64,000 bases of DNA from Tabrizicola piscis. Its GTDB lineage: Bacteria; Pseudomonadota; Alphaproteobacteria; Rhodobacterales; Rhodobacteraceae. The translations under genes were made by a program, and so were the position numbers. Shown here piece by piece: positions 1-8,392 of the stretch. Each line of letters opens with the position of its first letter. Within the stretch, counting starts at the first letter, position 1. Where the stretch lies: the NCBI RefSeq assembly GCF_003940805.1, contig NZ_CP034328.1, forward strand, positions 3,162,001 to 3,226,000, in the 5' to 3' direction. The notes under the pieces were generated by a model. The model made no database searches. It had not been told where the DNA came from and saw nothing but the letters and a program-made list of their open reading frames with translations.

Positions 1-627
1 CCCTGCGTCAAGATGAACGGGCCGCAAATCCTCACGCAGCTGCATTTCGGCGGGGGAAACCCAGCGGCTGCCCACCCAGCGCACGGGTTGCGAGCCGTTG
101 TCCAGCGTCGACACCAGATCGCCCGGGGCCAGATCCTCGACCAGACGGGCGCCCTGTGGCGTGTCAATCCGCGTGCCGGGGGTAAAGGCGAACAGCGTCT
201 TGCGGGGCCTGCTGCTGACCGGCTGCGGCAGGCTGTCATCGGCAAGTGACCTGAGCGTCGCAGGGTCGCCCGGCGGTTCGGTGCCCGTCACCAGAAGCCA
301 GACGCCGGACGGCGGCACGTCGGCCCCGATCAGCCCCACCGCCACGCCGTCGAGTTTCAGCACATGAAACCGCAGCATGCGCGGACCGGCCTCGTCAGAG
401 ATCGCGGTGATCTGCAGCCCAAGTTCAACCGCCTGCCCGGCACGGCCAAGCGGGCTGTCTGGTGCCACCACGGGATCATCGGGGCCCCCCGGCCCATCCT
501 CGACCAGAACCGCACCGACGTCGACCGAAGCAAGCGCAAAGCGCAGTCCCTTGGGTTCGGGCACTGCAAAAGCCCCCGTCGCCCCATCCGGGCCCAGCGC
601 GAAGAAGCTGATCTGGTACGTCGCCAT
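1..627 (-). CDS. Hint-domain protein, 3' end cut off by the window
   Basis: Reading from the ATG at 627, 209 residues are visible before the window ends. Residues 1-140 look like a beta-rich N-terminal domain with no family I recognise. From residue 146 a Hint (hedgehog/intein-like) domain begins, with the signature FTPGTRIDTP, then VEDLAPGDLV and PVRWVGSRW. Proteins of this Hint_2 type are common in Rhodobacterales, often beside secreted RTX-like proteins. In most Hint domains the residue before FTPGT is the self-processing Cys; here it is Ala147, so cleavage activity is doubtful. The gene is transcribed away from argD. The C-terminal half of the Hint fold lies outside the window, so the remaining catalytic residues cannot be checked. 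Confidence 0.8.
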   Translation of the reverse strand, partial: MATYQISFFALGPDGATGAFAVPEPKGLRFALASVDVGAVLVEDGPGGPDDPVVAPDSPLGRAGQAVELGLQITAISDEAGPRMLRFHVLKLDGVAVGLIGADVPPSGVWLLVTGTEPPGDPATLRSLADDSLPQPVSSRPRKTLFAFTPGTRIDTPQGARLVEDLAPGDLVSTLDNGSQPVRWVGSRWVSPAEMQLREDLRPVHLDAG

Positions 628-949
628 GCCTGTTCCCCAGGGCCCCGGCATGGCCTAGAAAACCACCCCAACAATTGCGGCGACGTTTCGCACAAAGTTT
701 TCGACAATTCGAGAAGATTTGTCCTGCCATCGTGGTCGCCGGCTTATTTCCACTTTACCGACAGTCAAGGCCGGGCTATTCCCGTCTGATGATCGACCGG
801 ACCCGCCTTTTCCCCGCCCTGCGCCGACGCTGCCGCGTCTGACGCCCTGCGTCCTGTCCGTCGTGCCCTTGCAAGGGCGCCCCTTCCCCTCGTTGACTAA
901 ACTGCAGCCCTCAGGCACCCATTGACCTGACCATTCAAGGACCATTCCC
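628..949. other. Divergent intergenic region between Hint gene and argD
   Basis: This 322-bp stretch separates two divergent genes and must carry both promoters. Towards argD, TTGACT at 893-898 is a fair -35 element, but the hexamer 17 bases on (916-921) is a poor -10, so the promoter is unproven. I see no RNA gene, no convincing ORF and no strong palindrome. Confidence 0.4.
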
Positions 950-2131
950 ATGATCCCGACCGTTCTGCCGACCTACAACCGCGCGCCGCTGGCTTTTGTC
1001 CGGGGCGAAGGCAGCTGGCTGGTGGCCGACGACGGGCGCCGATATCTTGACCTTGGTGCCGGGATTGCCGTGAACGCGCTGGGCCATGCCCACCCGGCGC
1101 TGGTGCAGGCGCTGACCGATCAGGCGGCGAAGGTCTGGCATGTGTCCAACGTCTACACGATCCCCGAACAGCAGCGGCTGGCCGACCTTCTGGTGGCCGA
1201 AACCTTCGCCGACACGGTGTTTTTCACCAACTCTGGCACCGAAACGGCCGAGCTTGCGATCAAGATGGCGCGCAAGTTCCACTACGACAACGGCCAGCCC
1301 GACCGGGTTGAGATCATCGCTTTCGAAGGCGCGTTCCACGGGCGGTCCACCGGCGCCATCGCGGCGGCGGGGTCGGAAAAGATGGTCAAGGGCTTCGGGC
1401 CGCTGATGCCGGGCTTCACCCATCTGAAATGGGCCGACCATGATGCGATCCGCGCGGCCATCACCGACCGGACCTGCGCCGTGATGATCGAACCGATCCA
1501 GGGCGAAGGCGGCATCCGCACGGTCCCCGACCAGTGTCTGAAGGGACTGCGCGACCTGTGCGATGCGACGGGCACGCTCTTGATCTTCGACGAGGTGCAA
1601 TGCGGCATGGGTCGCACCGGCCGCCTGTTCGCGCATGAATGGTCGGGCATCACCCCCGACATCATGATGGTCGCCAAGGGCATCGGCGGTGGCTTCCCGC
1701 TGGGGGCCGTCCTTGCCACCGAACGCGCAGCCATGGGGATGACGGCGGGCACCCACGGGTCAACCTATGGCGGCAACCCGCTGGGCTGCGCTGTCGGGGC
1801 GAAGGTGACCGAAATCATTTCGGATCCCGCCTTCCTGGCCGAGGTGGCCCGCAAGGGCGCGCTGTTCCGGCAGGGACTGGAAAGCCTGGTTGCCCGCCAC
1901 CCCAAGGTATTCGAGGGCGTCCGGGGCGAAGGGCTGATGCTGGGCCTGAAGTGCAAGCCCGCACCGGCGGATCTGGTCAAGGCTGGCCATGGCGCCGGTG
2001 TGCTTACCGTTGCGGCTGCCGACAATGTGCTGCGCCTGCTTCCAGCGCTGAATATCCCCGACGCTGACATCGCCGAAGCGCTGTCCCGGCTTGACCAGGC
2101 CGCAAGCGCCGTTGGCGAGCTCGCAGCCTGA
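950..2131 (+). CDS. argD: Acetylornithine aminotransferase
   Basis: PLP-dependent class-III aminotransferase that converts N-acetylglutamate semialdehyde to N-acetylornithine in arginine synthesis; it may also act on succinyldiaminopimelate. The 393-residue length is normal for the family. Visible marks are FFTNSGTETAE (phosphate binding), FDEVQCGMGRTG with the cofactor-contacting Asp, AKGIGGGFPLGA holding the PLP lysine (Lys243), and STYGGNPLGC. The start is an ATG after an AAGGA-type site. argF follows 87 bp downstream on the same strand, so the pair forms an arg operon, but the gap contains a repeat hairpin that could modulate read-through. Confidence 0.96.
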   Translation: MIPTVLPTYNRAPLAFVRGEGSWLVADDGRRYLDLGAGIAVNALGHAHPALVQALTDQAAKVWHVSNVYTIPEQQRLADLLVAETFADTVFFTNSGTETAELAIKMARKFHYDNGQPDRVEIIAFEGAFHGRSTGAIAAAGSEKMVKGFGPLMPGFTHLKWADHDAIRAAITDRTCAVMIEPIQGEGGIRTVPDQCLKGLRDLCDATGTLLIFDEVQCGMGRTGRLFAHEWSGITPDIMMVAKGIGGGFPLGAVLATERAAMGMTAGTHGSTYGGNPLGCAVGAKVTEIISDPAFLAEVARKGALFRQGLESLVARHPKVFEGVRGEGLMLGLKCKPAPADLVKAGHGAGVLTVAAADNVLRLLPALNIPDADIAEALSRLDQAASAVGELAA

Positions 2132-2141
2132 CCATGCATTT

Positions 2142-2190
2142 GCTCTTTACCCAAATACTCCACGGGGGTCCGGGGGTGTGAAACCCCCGG
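2142..2190 (+). repeat. REP-like leader repeat, copy A
   Basis: The element has a pyrimidine-rich start (GCTCTTTAC), an AAATACTCC core, a G-run, and then a perfect 8-bp hairpin (arms 2170-2177 and 2183-2190, loop GTGAA). Related copies lie at 27203-27256 and, in reverse, at 40807-40864. All three sit between genes, with the same orientation relative to a downstream gene (argF here). It may be a REP-type dispersed repeat and could act as an attenuator between argD and argF. Confidence 0.65.
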
Positions 2191-2218
2191 TGCCACCGAT
2201 GCAAAAAAGCGGAACGAA

Positions 2219-3145
2219 ATGAAACACTTCCTGGATATCCACAAGACCGATCCCGCTGCGCTGCGGGCCATGATCGACACCGCGCAGGCGATGAAGGCCG
2301 CCCGCAATGGGCGGCCAAAGGGATCGCCCGATGACGAGACCCCGCTGAAAGGTCGCATGGTCGCGCTGATCTTCGAAAAGCCCTCGACCCGCACCCGCGT
2401 TTCCTTTGACGTGGGTGTGCGCCAGTTGGGCGGGGAAACCATGGTCCTTTCCGGCAAGGAAATGCAGCTTGGCCACGGCGAGACGATTGCCGACACCGCG
2501 CGGGTCCTGTCGCGCTATGTCGATCTGATCATGATCCGCACGTTCGAGGAGGCGACCCTGCTGGAGATGGCAGAGCATGCCACCGTCCCCGTCATCAACG
2601 GGCTGACCAATCGCACGCATCCCTGCCAGATCATGGCCGATGTCATGACCTATGAGGAACACCGTGGCCCGATCGCCGGCAAGAAGGTGGTCTGGTGCGG
2701 CGACGGCAACAACGTTTGCGGCAGCTTTCTGCATGCGGCCGGGCAGTTCGGCTTTGACTTCACCTTTACCGGGCCCGAAACCCTTGACCCGGAAGACAAG
2801 TTCGTGGCCTTCGCGCGGGAAAAGGGCAGCAAGATCACCATCCAGCGCGACCCCTTCACAGCGGTGGAGGGCGCTGATCTTGTCGTCACCGACACCTGGG
2901 TCTCGATGCACGACCCGGAATCGGCCAAGGAACGCCGCCACAACCAGCTTCGCCCCTATCAGGTGAACGAACAGCTGATGACCCGCGCCAAGCCAGACGC
3001 GCTTTTCATGCATTGCCTTCCCGCGCATCGCAATGACGAGGCGACCAGTGCCGTCATGGATGGCCCGCATTCGGTGATCTTCGACGAGGCCGAGAACCGC
3101 CTGCATGCGCAAAAGGCCGTCATGCGCTGGTGCCTTGGCGTCTAG
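2219..3145 (+). CDS. argF: Ornithine carbamoyltransferase
   Basis: Catalyses ornithine plus carbamoyl phosphate to citrulline, the sixth step of arginine synthesis. At 308 residues it has the normal length. The carbamoyl-phosphate motif STRTR is at about residue 55, the HPCQ motif at about 133, and the ornithine-site motif HCLPAHR at about 264. The ATG has a weak Shine-Dalgarno (GGAACGAA). It is the second gene of the argD-argF unit. Its TAG stop overlaps the stop of the convergent YdeI-like gene by four bases (CTAG is read on both strands), so the two transcripts must overlap. Confidence 0.97.
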   Translation: MKHFLDIHKTDPAALRAMIDTAQAMKAARNGRPKGSPDDETPLKGRMVALIFEKPSTRTRVSFDVGVRQLGGETMVLSGKEMQLGHGETIADTARVLSRYVDLIMIRTFEEATLLEMAEHATVPVINGLTNRTHPCQIMADVMTYEEHRGPIAGKKVVWCGDGNNVCGSFLHAAGQFGFDFTFTGPETLDPEDKFVAFAREKGSKITIQRDPFTAVEGADLVVTDTWVSMHDPESAKERRHNQLRPYQVNEQLMTRAKPDALFMHCLPAHRNDEATSAVMDGPHSVIFDEAENRLHAQKAVMRWCLGV

Positions 3146-3750
3146 AACTGCGGCACGCGCTTGCCCTCACGGGCAAGCGCGGCCACGGTGGCGATCCGCT
3201 TTGCCCGGGTCGGTGCGGTCTTGGCCCCGGCGATCCAGCGCAGCACGTTGCGGCGGTGGCTTGGGGCGAAGCCGGCAAAGGTCGCCGCTGCCACCCCAAG
3301 CGCGGTCGCCAGATCCTCGGGGATGACCAGGGCATCGACCTCTGGGTCAGCGTCCCAGGTTCCCGCCGCCTTGGCCGCGGCAATGGCCGCGAGCCCGGGG
3401 TCTGCCATGCGCCCTTCGGCAATCAGCCGCTCTGCCCGTGCCCGGTAGGTCGCTGTCCAGCGCTGATGGCGGCGGGGCGAGATCAGTTGCATCGTCCGCC
3501 CCTCGCCCGGCCCCTCTGCGCCGCCCCCCTCTTCGCCACCATAGCCTTGCGCGCGACGGATGCCGTCGATCCAGCCCCAGGCGATCAGCGCGTCCAGCAC
3601 GTCATCGCGCGACAGATAGGGCGCGCCCGGCCGTTTCAGCCAGGTGACCAGCCAGACCGACTCCGCTTGCGCATGATGCGCCTGCAGCCAGTGCCACAAG
3701 GTGGCGGCGTCAGCGGCCTCGATCATCTGGAAGCGGTCGGTCTGGATCAT
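3142..3750 (-). CDS. YdeI/OmpD-associated family protein
   Basis: 202-residue cytoplasmic protein of the YdeI/OmdA family, whose E. coli relative is linked to resistance to cationic peptides; its biochemical role is unknown. Family marks are the N-terminal [17 protein letters not shown] segment, [10 protein letters not shown], the ISPRRHQRW motif, and a C-terminal OmdA-like helix block with [21 protein letters not shown] longer upstream reading exists, but the extra residues are low-complexity antisense of the next gene, so I place the start at the ATG at 3750, which gives the family length. The insert [14 protein letters not shown] (about residues 78-91) is unusually Gly/Glu-rich. Confidence 0.85.
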   Translation of the reverse strand: MIQTDRFQMIEAADAATLWHWLQAHHAQAESVWLVTWLKRPGAPYLSRDDVLDALIAWGWIDGIRRAQGYGGEEGGGAEGPGEGRTMQLISPRRHQRWTATYRARAERLIAEGRMADPGLAAIAAAKAAGTWDADPEVDALVIPEDLATALGVAAATFAGFAPSHRRNVLRWIAGAKTAPTRAKRIATVAALAREGKRVPQF

Positions 3751-3871
3751 GGGCGAAAGCGTAGCGCGCGCCGGTGGTTCCGCCAGAGTTGGCCCTTCGC
3801 TTTTGGCCCCCTCGACCTGCGCGGTTCTGCCAGCTAGGGTCGCGGCGAACTTTCCCCAAAGGACGCATCCC

Positions 3872-4366
3872 ATGCACCGTCGATCCGTCGCTGTCTTTGA
3901 CCGTTTCCTTGCCGCCCTTGCGCAGATCCTGCACAAGGCCGAGGCACATTGCACAGCGAAGGGCATCAAGCCCGAGGTGATCCTGTCAGCACGGCTGTTC
4001 CCGGACATGTTCCCGCTGGTCAGGCAGGTCCAGTTGACCTGCGATTTTGCCGCACGGGGCGCGGCGCGGCTGGCGGGGCACGACCCCAAGGCCTTTGCCG
4101 ACACCGAGACAACCTTCGCCGAACTGCAGGACCGCATCGCCGCCGCGCGCGGCTATATTGCGGGATTTCAGGCGGAAGACTTCACGCATGCACCAGACCG
4201 CAAGATCACCTTCAAGGCGGGTGGCCAGGACATGACCCTGTCGGGCGAAGACTTCTTGTCATTTTACGCGCTGCCGCAGTTCTTCTTCCACCTGACCACG
4301 GCCTACGATGTGCTGCGTCACAACGGGGTCGAGCTTGGCAAGCTGGATTACATGGGCGCGAGGTAG
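3872..4366 (+). CDS. DUF1993 domain-containing protein
   Basis: 164-residue helical protein of the DUF1993 family (DinB-like four-helix fold; no biochemical role known). The typical pattern is present: an N-terminal helix FDRFLAALAQILHKAEAHC, then SARLFPDMFPLVRQVQLTCD, and a C-terminal block FFFHLTTAYDVLRHNGVELGK ending in DYMGAR. I chose the ATG at 3872 because upstream codons are antisense to the YdeI-like gene and the family starts here. It is divergent from the YdeI-like gene, with 121 bp between the starts, and converges on the MFS gene downstream. Confidence 0.9.
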   Translation: MHRRSVAVFDRFLAALAQILHKAEAHCTAKGIKPEVILSARLFPDMFPLVRQVQLTCDFAARGAARLAGHDPKAFADTETTFAELQDRIAAARGYIAGFQAEDFTHAPDRKITFKAGGQDMTLSGEDFLSFYALPQFFFHLTTAYDVLRHNGVELGKLDYMGAR

Positions 4367-4386
4367 CGGCAGCCGCTACCTTCCGC

Positions 4387-5595
4387 TTAGGCCGGCTGTG
4401 CCTCGGGCAGGCGGCGGGCGCCATCGGCATCCGCAGCCTGCGTCGCCAGCAGTGCCACGACGACCAGCAAGAGCGACAGCCCGGCATAGGTGGGCCGAAA
4501 GCCCATATGCTCGGCGATGAACCCGATCGAGGATGGCGCTACAAGGATCCCGCAGTAGCCGACCATGGTTACGATGGAAATCGCACTGGCCGATGGCAGG
4601 CGCGGATGGTTTCCGGCGGCGGAAAACAGGATCGGCACCATGTTCGCGATGCCAAGGCCCGCCAGCGCAAAGCTGGTGATCGCCACCCAGTCATAGGGGG
4701 CCAGCGCGCCCCCCATCATCCCGGCCGCGCCCAGAAGGCCAGAAATGCGCAGCGTCTGGATCGCGCCAAACCGGTTGCGCACGCTGTCACCCGCAAAGCG
4801 CATGATCGCCATCGCGCCAGCAAAGAACGCAAACCCAAGGCCGGACACGAACACATCCGACCCAAGTTCCTTTTGCAGATAGATCGCCGCCCAATCCAGC
4901 ACCGCGCCTTCCGGCACCATGGCGAACAGCGCCAGAAAGCCCAGAAGCCAGACATGGAAATCGCGCGGGAAAAGCTTCGGCGCCTTGCCGCCCGACTGCA
5001 TCGCAGCATCAGCCCCCGTCGGGCTGGCAGGCTCGGCCGGCAACAGGAAGGGCATCGCCGAGACCACCAGCATGGCCACCACGGCTGCCGTCAGCAGCGA
5101 CTGCACCTCAGACCCCCAAGAGGCGATGACAAAACTGCCCGCCGAGCCGCCGAAAAAGCCCCCCAGGCTCCAGAACCCGTGGGACGAGGACATGATCGCC
5201 CGGCCAAGCTTGCGCTCGATCTCGACGGCTTGCGCGTTCATCGCCACGTCCATGCAGCCGGCCATCGCGCCGAAGACCGCCATGAACAGCGCGAGGACCC
5301 AAAGGTTGGGCGAAAAGACCACCATCGGCAGCACCGGGATCAACGCGAGCGAGAACACCGAAAGCACCGCCCGCCCGCCAAAGCGCGCGATCAGTTTGCC
5401 GGCAAACAGCATGGCCGACACCGCCCCGATCCCGAGGACCAGAATCAACAGGCCCAGAACGGATTCCGTCACCTGATGGCGTGGCATCAAGAGCGGGATC
5501 TGCGGCGCCCAGGCCCCCATGACGAACCCGTTCGCCATGAACATGGCCGCCACCGCCCACCGCGCCCGCTGCGCTGCCTGCATGTCAACCTGCAT
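4387..5595 (-). CDS. MFS transporter
   Basis: 402-residue inner-membrane protein with about twelve hydrophobic segments in two halves, separated by a charged loop (PAEPASPTGADAAMQSGGK, about residues 190-210). Loop 2-3 has the MFS-like KLIARFGGRAVL sequence. The FMANGFVMGAWAPQIP start and the conserved SSSHGFWSLGG motif are typical of the YbjJ-type MFS subgroup, whose substrate is not known. Next to it are DUF1993 (convergent) and hrpB (upstream, same strand), neither of which points to a substrate. The start at 5595 or the ATG 12 bases inside are both possible. Confidence 0.88.
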   Translation of the reverse strand: MQVDMQAAQRARWAVAAMFMANGFVMGAWAPQIPLLMPRHQVTESVLGLLILVLGIGAVSAMLFAGKLIARFGGRAVLSVFSLALIPVLPMVVFSPNLWVLALFMAVFGAMAGCMDVAMNAQAVEIERKLGRAIMSSSHGFWSLGGFFGGSAGSFVIASWGSEVQSLLTAAVVAMLVVSAMPFLLPAEPASPTGADAAMQSGGKAPKLFPRDFHVWLLGFLALFAMVPEGAVLDWAAIYLQKELGSDVFVSGLGFAFFAGAMAIMRFAGDSVRNRFGAIQTLRISGLLGAAGMMGGALAPYDWVAITSFALAGLGIANMVPILFSAAGNHPRLPSASAISIVTMVGYCGILVAPSSIGFIAEHMGFRPTYAGLSLLLVVVALLATQAADADGARRLPEAQPA

Positions 5596-5706
5596 GTTCT
5601 GCCCCTAGACTGTTAGCGCTTGTCATAGGCCGGCCTGCGGACGGGCGAAAGGGGCGGCTGGTCAACTCCTGTTGCAGAATTGAAAGATGCCGCCGGGCGG
5701 GGGGCC

Positions 5707-5750
5707 AAAATCCTTCGAAGGATTTTGCAAAAGTTTTCGAAAACTTTTGC
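5707..5750 (-). terminator. Paired palindromes downstream of hrpB
   Basis: Two perfect AT-rich palindromes lie back to back: 5707-5726 (centre CCTTCGAAGG) and 5727-5750 (centre TTTTCGAAAA). They are just past the hrpB stop at 5756, so in the minus direction they could end hrpB transcription; the A/T-rich arms would supply a U-rich tail. Related palindromes occur at 10971-11038, 46777-46801 and inside mgtE. Confidence 0.5.
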
Positions 5751-5755
5751 GCCTC

Positions 5756-8290
5756 TCACGTCCCGCGCGGTTTGGCTCTGAGCGTCGGTTCCGCCACGGT
5801 CGGGTCCTCGGGCCAGGGGTGGCGCGGATAGGCGCCGCGCATGTCCTTCCTTACATCGGCGTAGGAGGTCGCCCAGAACCGGGGCAGGTCCGTCGTCACC
5901 TGCACTGGCGCCTGCGCGGGCGACAGCAGCGTGACCCTGACCGGCATCCGCGCCGCGCCGACGACCGGATGCACCGTCACCCCGAACATTTCCTGCAAGC
6001 GCACCGAAATGGCCGGGGCGTCGCCGTCATAGTCGATGTGGATCTTGCGCCCGAGGGGGGTTTCGAAACTGCCGGGGGCCAGCCGGTCCATTTCGGTCAG
6101 CCGGTCCCAGCCCAGAAGGCCCTGCAAGGCGGGGGTCAGGTCGAGGGCGCGGAGGTCGGCTTCGGTCTTGACCCCAGTCAGATGCGGCAGCAGCCAGTCT
6201 TCGGCGGTGGCCAGCAGATCGGCGTCCTCGACCCCCGGCCAGCCCTCGGCCCGCGCAAGCCGGGCCCGCGCCCGCAGGCGGCGGGCGGCGGCGGTCCAGG
6301 GCAGGCCCAGCTGGCGGATGCCGTCCAGTGCCGCGCGGGCCACCCGTTCGGGCGGCGCGGTCCAGGCGCGGTCGTCCAACACCAGCGCGCCCAGCCGTTC
6401 CTGCCGCCGGGCAAGCACCTTTCCCTCGCGGCGCGACCAGTCGCAGACGTCTTCCCATTGGATGCGGTCGGCATAAAGGCCCCGCACTTCGGCCTCGGAG
6501 ATGGCCACCGCTTGCCGGATCGTCGCCTCACGCGTGTCGCCATCCAGATCGGTTGCCACGATCAGCCGCGCGCCGGATAGGGGGAGGCCCGCCGCCATCG
6601 CCGCGCCCTTGCCCCCCGACAGCACCCAGCGCGGCGCTTCGCCCTTGCGGCGCAGGCCGATCCGGTCGGGGTACGCCAGCGCCGCCATTTCGGCCAGCGA
6701 GAGGCCTGTCGGGGTGCCCCCCCTCCCCATCCCTCCCCCACGAGGGGGGAGGGGGGCGACGTCACCGGCAGCCTCGGCGCTGGTCATCCTGCGCCCCCCC
6801 TTCCCCTCATGGGGAGGGGATGGGGGAGGGGGCGCTCGCTCGGCGCGCATGGAAGCCGCCAGCCGCCGCGCCTCCTCCTTGATCCGCTCGATGGTTGGGC
6901 GATGCGCCTCCGGTCCGGGGCGCTTGATTGCCTGCATCCGCAAGCCAAGGTCGGGGGGCGCGCCGCGCAGCGGGTCACGTTCGGCCAGAAGGGCGGCCAA
7001 TGTCGCGGCTTCGGGGCCTGCGACGGACAGCATATGCCCCAGCCGGGGGTGCAAGGGCAGGGCCGCCAACCTGCGTCCATGCGCGGTGATGTGGCCCTTC
7101 GCGTCCAGCGCGCCCAAGCCTTGCAGCAGCGCCCGCGCCTCGGCCATCGGTCCGGCGGGCGGGGGCGTCAGGAACGGCAGGTCGGCACCGCCCCACAGAG
7201 CCAGTTCCAGCGCCAGCCCGGCAAGGTCCGCCACCTCGATCTCGGCCGGGGGGAAGGGTGCAAGCCCGCCTTCTTCGCCCTTGGTCCAAAGCCGGTAGCA
7301 GACGCCCGCCGAAACCCGCCCGGCACGGCCCCGGCGCTGATCCGCCTCGGCCTTCGTCACCCGTTCGGTCACCAGCCGCGACATGCCCGAGTTCGGGTCA
7401 AACCGCGCCCGCCGCGCGCGGCCCGCGTCGATCACCACCCTGATATCGGGCAAGGTCAGCGAGGTTTCCGCGATCGAGGTCGCCAGCACTACCTTGCGCC
7501 CTGCCACTGGTGTCAAGGCCGCGCGCTGGGCGGCAAAGTCCATCGCGCCAAAGAGCGGGCGGATCGCGCAGCCCTGAAGGCCGGACAGCATCCCCTCCAC
7601 CAGACGGATTTCACCCTCACCCGGCAGGAACACGAGGATACCGCCCTCGGTCTCCTCTACCGCCTGCCGCACGGCACCCGCCACGACCGCCTCCAGCCGC
7701 AGGCTGGTATCGGCGGGCCGGGGCAGCCAGCGCGTCTCGACCGGAAAGGCCCGCCCGTCCGAGGTGACGACCGGCGCGTCCCCCATCAGCACGGCCACCG
7801 GTGCCGCATCAAGCGTGGCGGACATGACCAGAAGCTGCAGGTCCGGGCGCAGCGCGCCCCGCACCTCAAGACAAAGCGCGAGGCCAAGATCGGCGTTCAG
7901 GGACCGTTCGTGAAATTCGTCAAAGATCACCAGCCCGACGCCGGCCAGTTCTGGGTCGTTCTGGATCATCCGGGTCAGGATGCCTTCGGTCACGACCTCG
8001 ATCCGGGTTGTGGCCGACACCTTCGCCTCGCCCCGGATGCGATAGCCCACAGTCTTGCCGACAGGTTCGCCCAAAGTCTCGGCCATCCGTTCGGCGGCGG
8101 CACGGGCGGCAAGGCGGCGGGGCTCCAGCATCAGGATGCGCCCCGGTGTGATGCCATGCGCCAAGAGGTCCAGCGGCACGACCGTGGTCTTGCCCGCGCC
8201 GGGTGGGGCCTGCAAGACGGCCATGCCCCGCGCGCCCAAGGCATCCCGCAAGGCGGGCAGGGCGGCGTCGATGGGCAGGGGGTCACGCAT
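5756..8290 (-). CDS. hrpB: ATP-dependent helicase HrpB
   Basis: 844-residue DEAH-box helicase of the HrpB family (superfamily 2). Motifs in order are PPGAGKTT (Walker A, about residue 30), DEFHERS (Walker B), MSATLD (motif III), and QRRGRAGRV (motif VI, about residue 310), followed by helicase-associated and HrpB C-terminal domains ending in RFWATSYADVRKDMRGAYPRHPWPEDP. The cellular role of HrpB is poorly defined; it is not essential in E. coli. Residues about 485-525 are a Pro/Gly/Arg-rich insertion encoded by an inverted pair of C-rich palindromic repeats (6716-6836). The reading frame stays open. The gene is divergent from the oxidoreductase at 8393. Confidence 0.93.
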   Translation of the reverse strand: MRDPLPIDAALPALRDALGARGMAVLQAPPGAGKTTVVPLDLLAHGITPGRILMLEPRRLAARAAAERMAETLGEPVGKTVGYRIRGEAKVSATTRIEVVTEGILTRMIQNDPELAGVGLVIFDEFHERSLNADLGLALCLEVRGALRPDLQLLVMSATLDAAPVAVLMGDAPVVTSDGRAFPVETRWLPRPADTSLRLEAVVAGAVRQAVEETEGGILVFLPGEGEIRLVEGMLSGLQGCAIRPLFGAMDFAAQRAALTPVAGRKVVLATSIAETSLTLPDIRVVIDAGRARRARFDPNSGMSRLVTERVTKAEADQRRGRAGRVSAGVCYRLWTKGEEGGLAPFPPAEIEVADLAGLALELALWGGADLPFLTPPPAGPMAEARALLQGLGALDAKGHITAHGRRLAALPLHPRLGHMLSVAGPEAATLAALLAERDPLRGAPPDLGLRMQAIKRPGPEAHRPTIERIKEEARRLAASMRAERAPPPPSPPHEGKGGRRMTSAEAAGDVAPLPPRGGGMGRGGTPTGLSLAEMAALAYPDRIGLRRKGEAPRWVLSGGKGAAMAAGLPLSGARLIVATDLDGDTREATIRQAVAISEAEVRGLYADRIQWEDVCDWSRREGKVLARRQERLGALVLDDRAWTAPPERVARAALDGIRQLGLPWTAAARRLRARARLARAEGWPGVEDADLLATAEDWLLPHLTGVKTEADLRALDLTPALQGLLGWDRLTEMDRLAPGSFETPLGRKIHIDYDGDAPAISVRLQEMFGVTVHPVVGAARMPVRVTLLSPAQAPVQVTTDLPRFWATSYADVRKDMRGAYPRHPWPEDPTVAEPTLRAKPRGT
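6716..6836. repeat. Inverted pair of C/G-rich palindromic repeats inside hrpB
   Basis: Two copies of a C/G-rich element lie head to head inside the hrpB coding sequence. The left copy (about 6716-6757) has a run of C, a CCATCCC core, then CCACGAGG and a run of G. The right copy (about 6795-6836) is its reverse complement with a few changes. Each can fold on itself. Together with the 37-bp spacer they add about 40 in-frame codons to hrpB. Confidence 0.75.
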
Positions 8291-8392
8291 GGCGCCTTAT
8301 CGCAACTTGGCCGGGTCCAGCGCAAGCCGCCCCTCGACCCCCAGACCCATCGCGCGCATACTGCGCCCCCACCCCTGACGAAAGGCCCCGTC

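Noticed and set aside
3949..5616. A 555-codon plus-strand frame over the MFS gene
   Set aside because: It is antisense to the MFS transporter, rich in Arg, His and Gly, with no recognisable domain.
6809..8392. The upstream part of a long plus-strand frame that ends in the MDR oxidoreductase
   Set aside because: The codons before 8393 are antisense to hrpB; the oxidoreductase family starts at the ATG at 8393.
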